Below, piece by piece: positions 37,238-49,175 of a stretch of 64,000 nucleotides of DNA. Numbering within the stretch: position 1 is the first letter of the stretch; each line of letters opens with the position of its first letter. Source of the stretch: Irpex lacteus (taxonomy: Eukaryota; Basidiomycota; Agaricomycetes; Polyporales; Irpicaceae); the NCBI GenBank assembly GCA_001986395.2, contig MQVO02000002.1, positions 558,001-622,000 of the forward strand, read 5' to 3'. The notes below the pieces were generated by a model. The model was given only the letters and a program-made list of their open reading frames with translations. It was not told where the DNA came from and did not search any database. Both the position numbers and the translations under genes were made by a program.

Positions 37238-40200
37238 CTATGTAGAACGAAACAACGTGCGCCTCGATGGCCTCGGTCGAAGACCCTCACGCCTCGGCTG
37301 AACGGTGTTCAGCTCACCACTGCGAGCAGCCCTCAGTCCACGCTTAGGACGAGCTTCCTTCGTATCCTCCGTGTCAGCGTCTGCAGCATCGTCTTCCTCG
37401 TCGTGGTCCTTCCGGGCGGTGACAGTCGATTTCTTAGACGACGACCTGGTTCTCCGATCCGTTGGTGCAGCCTGAGCCTTAGCCCTCGACCTTGACCTTG
37501 ATTTCTTTGGTGGAGGCAAGCCTGCATCGCCTGACTCCTCGATAGGACTGGCAGCGGTGACTTCATGAATACTGCGTTTGAGACGACTGGAACCCTCAGA
37601 CCGCAGGGAGTAAACGGTGTATGATGAGCGGGGGAAGTTATGGGGCGAGCGTGGGACGATATACGGGGGCGGAGGAGGAATACCGGGAATTGATGCGGAG
37701 ATGGGGGAAGACGGTTGGGAAATGGGATGGTGTGATGGACCTTCAGACGGCGATACAGGAGGATACTCTTCATCCAGCGAGTCATCCTCGTCTTCGTCGT
37801 CCTCTTCGCCTGAAGCGCAGCTTTCTAATCGGTCGTCATTATCGGACTCCATGTTGGCCTCTTCAAGCGCGTGTGCCGCTGCTATAATTGCCCTTACCCG
37901 GTCTTCCTCTGAGGCAGGTTCAAGATTCGCTGCCCTAGGCAGGTCCCGAGCTGCGAGCTCCTCTCCAGTAACATGGGAGAGCATATTCCCTTCCGCGATT
38001 TGCTGCGTACCTTCCGCCTCAGTGTGTGAAGGGTACCTGTCTTCACCCAAAGCATCGTCGTACCATTCCTCTTCACGGAGAGCGTTGTTGAATATGCCTA
38101 ACCAGAACGACGCTTCACATAGCCTTGCGCGCCTTGCCTGAAACTTTGCCGTAAGAGCCTCCTCCGTCTCCTCTTCGTTGCTGACCTCAAGCGCAGAGGC
38201 TGGAACTATCGCGGTGTCGACGCACGCTTTCTTCACCACCCGCTTCGCCTTCCCACGTGGCTCTGCAGCTGCGGGTACGTTCTGCTTGGGTTTCGGAAGC
38301 TTTTGCTGGTCACTGTAGTAATCATGCAATTCCTTCGCCAATCTTCCGATGAGCCTGTCCAATGATGGACTCGCAAACGTGACCCATTTTGAGATGCCAC
38401 CAAGCGCAACCAGCTTCTTCGAACCGCCGATATACATGGTCTTACCATCAAAGAGCTGAATAGAGTCCTGTTCGTCGAACATTTTCATGTCCAAACGACT
38501 CTCTTGCGTTTTTGTATGGTCGAAGTAGTGCAATGCCGCGTAGAGAAGGGACCAGAAGACCGACTCAAGGTCGTCCAAGATATCATGCCCCTTGTTAGGA
38601 TCGCCCAACAAGCCGATGGACATGAATTGCCATGTGCCCTTGACGAGGGTCAGCGAGACCAGGTAAGATATGTACAGTCGACACTTACAGTACGGAAGTT
38701 CTGATAGGCACTCTTCAGAGCTTCGATAGTAGCGGCATGATCCCAGTCGGCCAGTACTCCGGCGCAGTTCTCTCCATCCCTCAGCATGACATTCCCGATA
38801 CTGATGTCGCGATGGAGAAGTTCGAGCTTTTCTTTTGCTTCTTGAATCGCTGTAAAAAGGAATTAGTAGGTGGATGATAATACAAGGTAAACGAAGACGC
38901 ACCCCGAAGGCAATCCCGAAATGCAGCTACAAGCTCATAAGAGTTTGGAGCGCCATCCACGGGATATGCTAGCTCCTCTAGAAACCTGTGGTGACGGAAG
39001 AGCCTCACATTCGTATAAAGGACGGACAGCTTCTGGTCCACCGCCCATGCCAGACCGTGCGTCCCATCTCTTTCTCCGTTAGCAGTGACGTCTCCTCCAA
39101 ACACACCTTGAGGAACATTGCGGACACCGGCTTGGTCGAGAGTGTGGCAAAGGGTGCGCTCAGCAGTGAGTCTATCGTGCACAACACGCCATGTGTCCTT
39201 CAGGAACTTGAGTGAATTATCACTGAGGAGGTAGGCGATATAACCGCGTGTGGCGCGACCGAGCACGGAGTGGATACGGAAGAACGGACGCTGGATGAGA
39301 ACATCCTCAACCTTCCCAGATGTATCGTCGATAACGGTGACCTTGTATATTGGGAAAGCAGGGTCCAAAGTCTCCTCAGCGCGGGGCAATCTGCGTTGGG
39401 AATTATTCGGATCGTTCATATCCTTGATGAACTGCTCGAGTTTGGCCTTAAACATATCCTTCTCCCTATCGTCCGCAACCTTAACACTAGCGTCCCATCC
39501 CCTAGCAGCTCGGTCCATGTGATTGTACCGCCAAAAGAACTCTGCCATCATTTGTGGTTTCTGCACGTAGTTGAATGAGTCGGAGACGATAGCACCGGAA
39601 TGGTCCCAGAAGATGATCCGAGCATGCCGACCGCATACTAGTAGCTGAAAAGCGTGTGTACGATGCTGGTGGTCGAAGACCTCCTTCGCGTATATCGCAA
39701 GTTGGCCGCGTACTCTAGTTTCTCTGCCTTTAAGCTTTGGGAATGAAACCCTTGGCTTGTTCACACCTTCGGTGGCGGCACCCATCTTCTTCAGCTTTTC
39801 CATACTATAGAATGGGTCCATCGTCGACGACTTCTTGAACTCTATCACAAGGCCGTCCTCAAACCAGTTGAACGCCTTATACGCTGGCAACACAGGCATC
39901 GTCGACGTGGCGTCCTGGCCCTTCCGGGGCCTCAAATTGTGGCCGTGGTCCGGAGGTTGAGCAGCTGAGGGCGTCATCTCCGTCACTCCTCCATCAGGGC
40001 GATAGGGAACCTGTACGTCGCCGCCCTTGGGCCTGCCATCCGCGCCGATGAAGAACTTGAACTTGGGAGAAATCTTGAACTTCCTTATAGTTCTCTCCTG
40101 CCAGTTGCGTAAACGGTGTCGTCTATCAACAATGTTGCAATGAGTCGCTATAAAAAGGTCACGTACAAAGAGCTGATAGATGTGCTTCTCTAGCGGTTGC

Positions 40201-40442
40201 TTGCCCTTACGCACGGGAAGGTTGAACTTGACCTTCTTAGGGAGTAGCGCGAGGTCACCTTCACTGATAGGCATCAACTTGTCCATCATCTCCCTCGGTG
40301 GATACGGCCCAACCCAGCTTCCATCCATGTCGCTGCCGTGCTCGTTTTGTGCGTTCACGGCGTTGGCCCGCAGCTGTCGATAGTCTTTGTGACCAGCAAG
40401 GGATGCACGCATGGGAGTAGAGTCAGCGTTGACGATAGCCAT
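37238..40442 (-). CDS. FunK1-type fungal protein kinase
   Basis: ATG 40442 begins a long first exon containing HIYQLFVRDLFIATHCNIVD and a NWFEDGLVIEFKKSS segment, typical of the region before the FunK1 catalytic core in Agaricomycetes. After a GTGCGT...TTTACAG intron comes ELLHRDISIGNVMLRDGE, the HRD catalytic loop with Ser after Ile and Asn five residues on. DWDHA replaces the usual DFG, as this family commonly shows. A second intron leads to GTWQFMS and DDLESVFWSLLYA. The final 300 residues are acidic and then basic low-complexity sequence with PPPPYIVP and a PPKKSRSRSRAKA patch that could serve as a nuclear signal. The total is about 1,030 residues. Targets are unknown. Two copies of a 17-bp element lie 170-240 bp upstream of the start. 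Confidence 0.85.
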
Positions 40443-41217
40443 GATTGGTGTTGGTGGTGGTGTTGGTGGTAACGTATAAAGTAGGAGTAGCGAAAGAGAG
40501 ACTTACGAGGGCTGTACTTGGGTTTTATAGGCAGGAATAATTGGTTGGCCTTTTGATGAATGATGGCTGTTCGAGTTCAAGCCGGCACACGCTCGGCATA
40601 GACCGCACGTCCCCAAAGGGGCAGTTAGTGCATGTGAGATCGTGATCGGCATCAGTAAACCGTCCCAAAGGGGCAGTTAGGTAGGTGAAACCGGCGTCAA
40701 TGAAAGACAAAGGAAGAAAGGGTCACTGGCGTTAGTAATTAAATGACGTGCCCACCCGAGCGAATATCGGTATTCTTGTTATCGATGGCGCTTAATGACC
40801 ATCCTCTCGAGCGGGGCGATGCGACGGCCACAAGGCATAACCTCCAGGCCAGATGGGCCTTACAGCTTAGGCTGTGTTAATGTAGAAAACTGACGATAAA
40901 CTTCTACTTCACGTGCTGTTCCGTAAACGAGTGATCACTGTGCCATACGTCGGAGTTAGCTGGGGGCATGTCATCGGATACGCCCTTCACTTCGTGCAAT
41001 GGAGGCAAGGATAATAACAGTGGCTAGGGTATATAACTAAGACTACAGACATACACGGGGTTGTAGTACACTATATACAAGGAGTGGAGACGTCCCGAAG
41101 GCAACGTATATCGCTGAAACTGATAACTTGATATGGTGAGAAAGCGACGAATGTCCAAAGGTATGCGACAACATAAAGGAGAGGAAGGTCATGATGAATG
41201 AAGGGTATAGGGGACTG
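40443..41217. promoter_or_regulatory. Upstream region of the FunK1 gene and 3' flank of the F-box/WD40 gene
   Basis: CCCAAAGGGGCAGTTAG is present at 40613-40629 and again at 40665-40681, a tandem pair with a 52-base period; the bases between also partly match (GGCATCAGTAAA against GGCGTCAATGAA). A GGTGTTGGTGGTGGTGTTGG-like microsatellite precedes the start codon at about 40446-40470. No gene is seen. Confidence 0.6.
40613..40681. repeat. Tandem pair of 17-bp elements
   Basis: Two identical 17-mers are spaced by 52 bases upstream of the FunK1 kinase. Each contains the palindromic core CCCAAAGGGG-like sequence. Confidence 0.85.
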
Positions 41218-43704
41218 TTAAATAGGTGCTCTTGAGGCGAATAGCGAGGCATTGAGGCCTTCTGTGAAGTCGAGCACAACGATTTGTTGATCGTGTGAGA
41301 CACTGCGGCAGAAGTGAGCAACCAGGTGCATGTGGAGACAAGAACGTATGTCGTACCTAACGATTCGAGAGCAATCGAACTTGATGTCGAAAATGTGGCT
41401 AAGGTGAAGATTTCTGAACTCCCGAATCATCTTGCCGGTCTTGACATCCCAGACCTTGATCGTACGGTCATAACTGCCGCTAACGAGTCGTCCACTCAGT
41501 GGCTCGTAAGATAAAGTCCGGACGAGAAGTTCGTGACCGGCGAGGGTGCGCAGACACTCTCCAGTCGTCGCATCCCAGACCTTGATCTTGCAGTCATTGG
41601 AGCCAGAGATAATGACATCGCCCTATTCGACGTATTAGCTTAAGCCATCGTAGTCGAAGAATGGCAACGAGAACGTACCTTGAACTCAATACAGGCAAGG
41701 CCGCGATCATGGGCTTCAAAGGTGCGTAAACGTTCACCCTTCACGATGTCCCACAGAATCATCTTGCCGTCACCGGAGGCACTTGCGAGGCGGTTTCCTT
41801 GAACGCCCACGGCATTCACGGGACCTTCGTGTCCACGGAACGACCGGTGCAACTGAAGAGTGTTCCGATCCCACATGAAGATGTTGGCGTCCTTGCCGCT
41901 AAAACAGAACTCTTCCGTCAACAAGTGATCTCGCGATGCAACCTCCTACACTCACCAGCTGATGATCCAGTCCTTCTCGATCCGCAAATCAAGCACACCG
42001 CCAGTGTGACCTCTGAGTATCCCGCGCAGCTCTGCAGTAGCGGTCATATCTTCACCGTTTGTACCGGGGTGGCAGTACAGGTCCCACACGCACACGGAGC
42101 AATCGCTCGATCCGCTGACCATGAGACCCTTGTACCAACCTTGCAGACCCGGCTCAGACAGCGCTCGGGCGTTGTCGAGATCGAAATCCAACTCGAATTT
42201 CAAACATAATACGCTGCCACGGTGACCGGAGAAGGTTGCAAGGCATCTACCAGTTTGCAGACTCCAGACCTTGATAGTACGATCTCGAGAGCCGGTGATG
42301 ATTTTCGACGAATCAAACTCAACGCAGTAGACACTGATCGATTCAATAAGCTTTCTACTTCCTCACAGTCAATAACAACCATACCTATCGGAGTGTCCTA
42401 GCAATCTTCGTACTCGGGGTTCCCACGCCGTCGCGTTCTCCTTGTCTTCCTGGTCACCGACCAGATGAGCGTTACCGCTCCATCGTCGGTCGAGCTCGGA
42501 CCGGGTTCGGTAGAGGTCATACCAATCCAATTCGAGAGGCGCAACCGCATTTGCTGACCGAGGTAAGGCTTGCGTATGACTGTACGCAAATAATGCAGCG
42601 GGTGATAAGGTGTCTGGTTGTATGCGCCTGAAATCAACGGCCCAGCCATCGTCGCGTCTACGCATGAAAAGGGAGTGCCAGATAGAGTTGTCCGATGCGA
42701 GCCGGTGCCAGACCCTATATAAACACGGTGAGTAAATAATCACAGCTCAGCTTATTTTCACCTACCTAGAGACACGCAGACAAGAAATGATATCAGGCAG
42801 ATCCAAGAAAGTTAAAAGATGCAATGCAACTTCTTGAGGTATACGAGCGACAATATCTGCGATTTGAAAGTCGCGTAAGCTTCGTAGCAACGAGAGTCAA
42901 ACATAATATTTTGCCATGAGTCCACCCTGCCATCGAACTCATGCCAGAGTTTGAGACCATATGGTATGTGCTTTACACTCTGGTAACCAGCTCAGTGATA
43001 TGATCGAACCGTGAGAACTCACCTAAACCCGTTACTGATTTGACGTCAATGAAGCAAGCTTCGTCGTCAATAAGTTCACCCTCTTCACCATCGAGCGGGG
43101 GGAGATTTGCGTAATCAATATACCCCTCGCCTCCAAAGTCGTTCCAGAGGTCGGCAGAGAGATCGAAGCGCCTCTTGCCCTTCTTCCCAGGAGAAGATTC
43201 GCGCAAGACCTCCCATATACGCGGAAGTATTCCAAAGCTCTTTGAACCTTTGAAGGAGCTAGAGCTGCAAGATCTGACTGTGTTGTACGGAGTTTGAGGG
43301 TATCCTGTCGGGGTATAGTAGCCTTGTGGTGAAGAACGTCTTGATGGACCGGGGAGGAATGAACAAGCTGGAGCCGCGTCAGACAGCGACGGACGCGGCC
43401 AGGTCAAGGATGGATCCATTGACTCCGTCCAATTCACGATAGAGTAGGTGTCCGTCGAGAAGCTGGGTGTAGGCGATGGGGGCCGAGTGACCGTCTCTGC
43501 GCGAGGAACTGCATGGAAGGCACCGTCAACAGCTTCAAGGTCGTCGTCTGCGAGCATTCTCATAGCAGAGAAGGTGTCTTGAGGAAGATCTGGGGTGGTA
43601 ACAAAGGGGGACCCGAGGACTGAAGTCAGTAACTTGTTGAACCTCCTGGGTGACGACCTGTCCTGTGGCGCGGCGTAGTCTTCGGATTGTGTCGCATAGG
43701 CCAT
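41218..43704 (-). CDS. F-box/WD40 repeat protein (SCF substrate receptor)
   Basis: This is a probable SCF ubiquitin ligase receptor of the Cdc4/beta-TrCP type. ATG 43704 (MAYATQSEDYAAPQDRS) opens a Ser/Pro-rich disordered N-terminus ending FIDVKSVTGL. A 166-nt intron (42857-43022) then gives DIVARIPQEVALHLL and SRVWHRLASDNSIWHSLF, the F-box. WD repeats follow: GSRDRTIKVWSLQTGRC, SGSSDCSVCVWDL, MWDRNTLQLHRSFRGHEG, SASGDGKMILWDIVKGER, GSNDCKIKVWDATTGEC, GSYDRTIKVWDVKTGKM and SHDQQIVVLDF. Seven blades can be counted, which would close a propeller. The stop is at 41218-41220 (...FASRAPI). The frame continues upstream of 43704 without another ATG. Identity within the F-box/WD40 family (Cdc4, Met30, Pof1-like) is not resolved. 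Confidence 0.85.
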
Positions 43705-44310
43705 GCAGCCAATAAGTGAGAAACAAGAGTATAGATAAGAGTGAAGAGCAGGTAAGAAAGTGAAACTAAGGGTCGAAGTCGGGCGATGCTGGTCAACGTT
43801 GAGGACAACCAGCTCGGAGCCACAGCACATCCGCCCTCTCTGCTTCAAGCCACTGCTCACGTGATAGTGCCGTTCGGTTCGCTTTGACCCTGGATTGAAC
43901 TGATCCGCTTTGACACCGCCAGATGGATGGCCGCAGTGGATGGCTGTGTGTACAAAACTCCAATCTCTCCGCAAACCATGGCAAGGTGCTGGTATGAATG
44001 CTTCTTCTGCCAGCAGAAAAGAACAAAAAAACCTGACTTCAACCTCTGCGCCAGCATCCAGGATACTGTCATGGTCGTTCAACTTGTCATATCTCCCACG
44101 CGCTCATGAACCAAGCCTTAGAATTTCTCAGGGAAGCTGTGAAACTGTGCAAGAATCGACCTTCTCAAAGGAATTTATGGGTGCGTATCCAAGGTCAAGG
44201 TACTAAAGCGGGCGATCGAAGTACTATCGGAGTGCCTAATACACTAGCTGAAGCTTGTTTCTCCTGCATCCGCTGAGTCGTGGCCAGAGATAATCTAATA
44301 TAGACTTTGC
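43705..44310. other. Divergent intergenic region
   Basis: This lies upstream of both the F-box/WD40 gene and the small unknown gene. The minus-strand frame stays open to about 44082 without an ATG. Nothing else was recognised. Confidence 0.4.
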
Positions 44311-44890
44311 ATGGAGCTTCCCGAGCCACCCCACCTCAAAACGCTACGTGGTTGGTGCTATCGGATTCATTACCGCAAAGACGTTGTCTATATCAGTGGC
44401 CGTGTGAGAGAAACAGTCGACCAGGAGGGTGCATGCCTATCGAAGTCGAGGTATTTGTATTGCTTACATTTCTTTTTGTCTGTGCTCGGCTCACAGGCAA
44501 GTCTAATCATGTTCTCTATACCAGACTTCCTACTTCGTTCTTAGGACCTCGAAACACAGCGCATGCTGTTTAGCTCCCAAAGTATCCTCCGGAACTATCT
44601 ATGGCACTGTTCACCGGATGCCTGGCCTCGCGGGAACCTTCCCGACAGATCACCTCCGTCAGTACGGCACCAATTCCCGCTGGCATGTGGCCGCGCGTGG
44701 CGTCTGCTTCCGCTTCTCCCAAGAACCAGGCGAGATGCTCGGTTTCTTTGACAAGAGCGCCCTGTCTCATGTTGACTATGCCAGCAGTGTACTGCGCGGT
44801 CGATGGATACCTCCGTCTTTCTCTACTCTCCCCCACCAGGTGGATGTCCTACCCGACTATACTTCGATACCATTCACCCAGCTATTCTAA
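44311..44890 (+). CDS. Small hypothetical protein
   Basis: Two exons are proposed: 44311-44428 (MELPEPPHLKTLRGWCYRIH) and 44574-44890. They are joined by a GTGCAT...TTTAG intron in phase, with the second exon continuing APKVSSGTIYGTVHRMPGL. The protein has about 145 residues, no membrane span and no signal peptide. It has a mixed alpha/beta-like pattern (GWCYRIHYRKDVVYISGRV; ARGVCFRFS) and ends TSIPFTQLF with TAA 44888-44890. I do not recognise a family. The donor is weak, and another acceptor in the intron is possible. Confidence 0.45.
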
Positions 44891-45042
44891 AAGCTGTGTT
44901 TTGGAGCGTTTCCTACGCTTGACTTCGCATCATCTTCCTCGTTCTCCTTGGGTTTTTATGCCGCGGACGCCCCTGGCCAGTGAACTGGTTTGGCTCGTAC
45001 CCCCTTCTGTCCTATAGCTCGCGTCCTCTGCGTTGTCACGCC

Positions 45043-46861
45043 ATGGTGCTGCCATCTGACCTTCAAATCCATCTAGTGATTCAACAAGTCAATGATTACA
45101 GGTTCACTCACGCTATATGGAGTACGCGAGTTTCTGGACGAGGAATGCCGGCTTTCACTGACTGCCATTTTTTTCCAGATGCATCTCTCGCGTGTCTCGC
45201 ATACGACTATCGTAAGTTAGCATTAGTCTATCCGTCACAATAGTCGACTTATGCTGTTCGCCGCAGTCCTCACCTTGGATGACGAGGTTCGCACCGTCAT
45301 ACAGGTCAAATTAGACAGCCTAATTGACTGCGTGACCATATCAGGTACGATACATGTGGGGAAGGAGACTATCCAGGGCAAGGTTGTTATTTTGGGTGGT
45401 ATGTGATCTTTGGACCCTCGTGCTTTTCTTTTGTGCTGAAGGTTATTGTATACAGAATCGTTACTGGGCGTAAGTGTAGGCTTTACATACCCCAACAATA
45501 GCACGCTGAGCCTCTTTCTATCATCAGCATAATAAATATCATGTAAGCACATTTTCCCCCTTCAACTCGGAGTCGCGCTCGCTGACTAGCATCCAGAATA
45601 TACAACATCTGTAAGTAGCAATCAAGCCGCGCACAAGATGCCGCTGACGCAAGTCTGTTCTAGTTCTCAACTGGCCCAACCCACATGACGCCGTGAGTAC
45701 ATTGATACTGTCAGCGGTTCGGATAACTAACTCGGTCCATGCCTAACTTACAGGTGTACGTACAGCTGCCAGCAGCTCTTCTGGCTTCCAAGCACCTGTA
45801 CAGGGTCTCACCATGCGTTACTTTCGATACATTAGGTGCCAATTTTCTTTCAAGTGGTTCGCGTATACCGCATTCGTCTCCCACTTCTCAATCGGAGGTA
45901 GGTCCACCGGACGGTCTTTCCGGCATCCATATAACAGGATCACTGACCCGTAAACCCTCGCTTCCAGCTATTCTCACACTCCGCGTCCATGCCATATACA
46001 GCTGTAATCGCAAAATCTTGTATATCCTCCTCACACTCCTTTGCGCCGAACTCATCACAGAAATCATCCTCATAGTCTTCATCTCCGACCGGTTCACAGG
46101 TACGTGTCTTAGACCGCTACTCGACCTGTACCTTCCCGTCTATGCCCTTGTTCCGAACACAGCATCAACTGACCGGTCCTGTGTACCTCACCAGTCCTTC
46201 ATCTTCCTTCAATTCTCCCAGGCTGTGCGCCCACCAATATCGTTCCCTATGCATGGTCATACTGGATACCCATGACTGTCTTCGAAAGCGCCCTGTTCAT
46301 CCTTTCGGCCGCAAAGGCCATACAATACCTCATCAACTCGGAATTTCGCACTCAAACCCCAAATCTGGCGTACATTCTTGTTCGAGACTCGATGATATAC
46401 TTTGGCAGCGTGCTTGTGCTCATTCTCATTAACCTTATAATATGGAAGGCTGGTAGGGTGAGTGCATCTCGTCCTGACACATACTCGGAATACGGAATTG
46501 ACAATCTTCCATGTCGTGATATTTCTATGTCTAGCCATCATTATTCGCAGCCTTTCCTTCGTAAGCGTATAACGTTCCCTCTTTCTACTTCTTACATGTT
46601 CGCTGAATGCTCTGATGTTCCAGAACCGTCCCTGCTTTTCATTCGATCCTTGGTTGTCGCATGCTAGTAAGTTGGCACACGATTCTATGTATTTGATATC
46701 CACTGATGTCGATCTATTAGTTGAACATGCATATAGCTCTCGAACATACCGGAGATGGAAACACCGCCTTGTATAACTCAATGATACCCCTCGGGCCACT
46801 CAGATTCACTCCGTTGGCACATAGCGAGCAGGCAACAGAACTGCTTGGCGCGGCTGCTTGA
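45043..46861 (+). CDS. DUF6533-family multi-pass membrane protein, second copy
   Basis: ATG 45043 (MVLPSDLQIHLVIQQVNDYR) leads through short exons to ASLACLAYDY|LLTLDDEVRTVIQ, then VRYMWGRRLSRARLLFW and NRYW. This is the canonical DUF6533 N-terminus. Later exons contain AILTLRVHAIYSCNRKIL and adjacent membrane spans, YAWSYWIPMTVFESALF, and SILGCRMLLNMHIALEH near the end, closing at TGA 46859-46861. Introns are unusually dense between 45.4 and 45.8 kb, with exons of 13-30 nt, and these are uncertain. The function is unknown. It is clearly related to the gene at 11.3-13.2 kb by motif order. Confidence 0.75.
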
Positions 46862-47066
46862 TGCAGCTTCTACTTCACGCGTTACCTTCTTCACGATCAT
46901 TTGGAACTTTATCCAGGACACCCTCGCACATTGTATTACATAGATTCATATCATGGACTAGTACATTGGGATGGACAGTAGTCATTTATCATGGTGTAAT
47001 TGTAGCTATAACGGACTTTAGTAGGATAGACAAATAGCATGGACCATTTCTTCATCTCGTTCCAAC

Positions 47067-48438
47067 TTAACCCCACAAAGCCTCCGCGTCCACCTCTCGT
47101 GGCCCTCTTTGTCTCGGCCCTACCCCAGTCTCCTCTTCTTGATCAGGAGGTAGCTGGATTTGACCCTCTTCTTCGTCGCCACCGCCACGTAATTTGAGCC
47201 ATAGCCATGAGGCTACCAGACCAACAGGGTGCAGAACGGTGAAAACAACCACTACGATCTAAAAAACAGATATAAGCTGTTGAGAGCGACGTATGTAATC
47301 AGGGTTTGCTTACCCAAACTGGGAATGGTTTCGGATCGAGACTCCATATGCTTGCACATATCCAGGTGGCGGCGACACACCACACAATATCACGACGCAG
47401 GACTATGATAATGAATCCTGCTCAAAATGTCGTTTAGAGACTCTGTATGTGAGAAGGATACTGACTAACCTATGATATTCGTCGCAAGTACGACGACGAC
47501 GCCTGCCCACTGGTTCCGACCGTAGTGTTGCGGCTCTCCTGGTGACCAAGTCCAGCCGAGGGTGACGCTAGACGATGGTATGATTATATGAGTTATCGAA
47601 GTTGAGGGGAACAAAGATACGTACAAGAGACTGAACCAGAAAAGAACGTTCAGCGGCAGGATGAGGAAGGCACGCATAGGTGCATGGATCAGTGCAATGT
47701 CCAGTGGTCTGCCAAAAACAATTTAGTAAGTGGAAGGGGCCGAAACAGCCCTACACACCTCTTCCTAGTGGGTGCGTGATACACTAGTAGGACTATATTG
47801 GCGTAAATGAGGAAGATAAGCAGTATCCCCAAAAGTAGGGTTGAGACGAGGAAGGCTTGGAATAACTGTGCAATGATGGTGAGTGTCGCGCACTCCATCA
47901 TATGAGCTTGCACCGTACCCATGAGAGAGCCCAGGCAGCCATTATCCAATTTGAGAACACCAAGGGTAGCCCAACACCTTTGACTAGGGTATTCTAGGGG
48001 TGACTGAGCATAATAAACTTGCATTATGCGGATAAGTTGGCTTTACCTTGGTCTCCGGTTTCCGAGCGAGCACAAGTAGTATGCAGTATCCTATCTGTCC
48101 TAGATATATCATGACAATATATACGGCTATCATCTGAGGCTTGGGCGAGATAGCGGATGGGTATAGTTTCGCAATTGTTCCTACCGACGAGGTTAACATC
48201 ATAAGACGCAGAATATGCATAGAGAAGTGAACGTACCAAGACCAGGATTAACAACCAAGCTGCATACTATAACAGTAGCGATGTTTATAAGCAGCGACAA
48301 AGGCGTGAGAACCTGCAGTCTACATTGAAAACGATATTCAGACAAACTCTTGCTGAGGGGTGAGCAGACTCACCGTATAAGCTTGATGTAGTCCCGCACC
48401 ATGGGGTGACTGGTATCCAGGGGGAGGTCATCCATCAT
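47067..48438 (-). CDS. Multi-pass membrane protein of unknown function
   Basis: Start ATG 48438 (MMDDLPLDTSHPMVRDYIK) is followed by exons that contain at least seven hydrophobic segments: LTPLSLLINIATVIVC, MIAVYIVMIYLGQIGYC, LVSTLLLGILLIFLIYA, RAFLILPLNVLFWF, AGVVVVLATNIIGFIII, DIVWCVAATWICASIW and VVVFTVLHPVGLVASW. The C-terminus is charged and soluble, ending DAEALWG at 47067. The GWTWSPGEPQHYGRNQWAG loop is distinctive. It resembles fungal DUF1774-like membrane proteins in general layout, but I am not certain of that assignment. No transporter signature was seen. Confidence 0.6.
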
Positions 48439-49175
48439 TTGTGGCTTTTGAGGGTAGTTGTGGACGTCGTGGTCGACGAACAAGAAAGTTGGTCACCGTC
48501 GTCCATGGCGAGCCAGAGCAGATTCTCCGCCGCCACCAAGTAGGCGATGATGTCACGGTTCAGGAGTGCGAGGCGCTAATAGAGTGGTTCAGATTTTTGC
48601 ATCAAACGACCCTGCGCATCAATTGGTCCGACGAACCGATATGAACTCCGCCGGAGGGCCACCATGGCTCGATACGTACTTCGACTTGGACCATGTGTAA
48701 CGCAGTGTCAACAGCTCATGCATGAATGCCTTGTTATTGCGAAAGCGATTCCGTGGGCAAGGAACTGCAATGGATACTGTCTGGGGTAAGTTTCATTCAG
48801 GCTTACACCAGTACTTAGTGCTCACGGAATACCCACTTTGTGCTCGTAGTAGGTATCAAGTAGCCCGATATCGCTGGGGATATCGATTATTAATAGCTGA
48901 ATCTGCGATATGCCAGTGCGCTGTGAATGCTATGAGTCTGGCACGATATCCATGATTCCAACTCATCCTGACTTGCGATTACGACTACTTACTGCGGCCG
49001 AGCTGAATCATCGTATACGTACCTTCTCCGATGGCAAGTACTCCGTGTTACGGAAAATGCGTAGCTCGAGGACCCGGCCGGGCCTAAGTTTAAATAGTAT
49101 GGCCAGCACAATGTGGCCCACAATGCAACGTTCTTTCTCGAATCCTCACACTTCTAAACACCTAGCTCATCTTCA
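48439..49175. other. Divergent intergenic region
   Basis: A 67-codon frame (48441-48644) directly follows the start of the membrane protein on the other strand and is not convincing. Nothing else was seen. Confidence 0.4.

Noticed and set aside
37617..38141. Ser-rich plus-strand open frame of 174 codons
   Set aside because: It is the antisense shadow of the acidic low-complexity tail of the FunK1 kinase.
42857..43022. Treating the disordered N-terminal frame and the F-box/WD40 frame as two genes
   Set aside because: A phase-1 GTGAGT...CGCAG intron joins them cleanly, as TGL|DIVARIPQEV.
42973..44082. Extension of the F-box/WD40 protein to 44082
   Set aside because: The upstream part has no ATG (the frame opens at TTG); ATG 43704 is the first credible start.
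45235..45552. A YADD string in a minus-strand frame, suggestive of reverse transcriptase
   Set aside because: It lies antisense to exons of the DUF6533 gene, with no other reverse-transcriptase block nearby.
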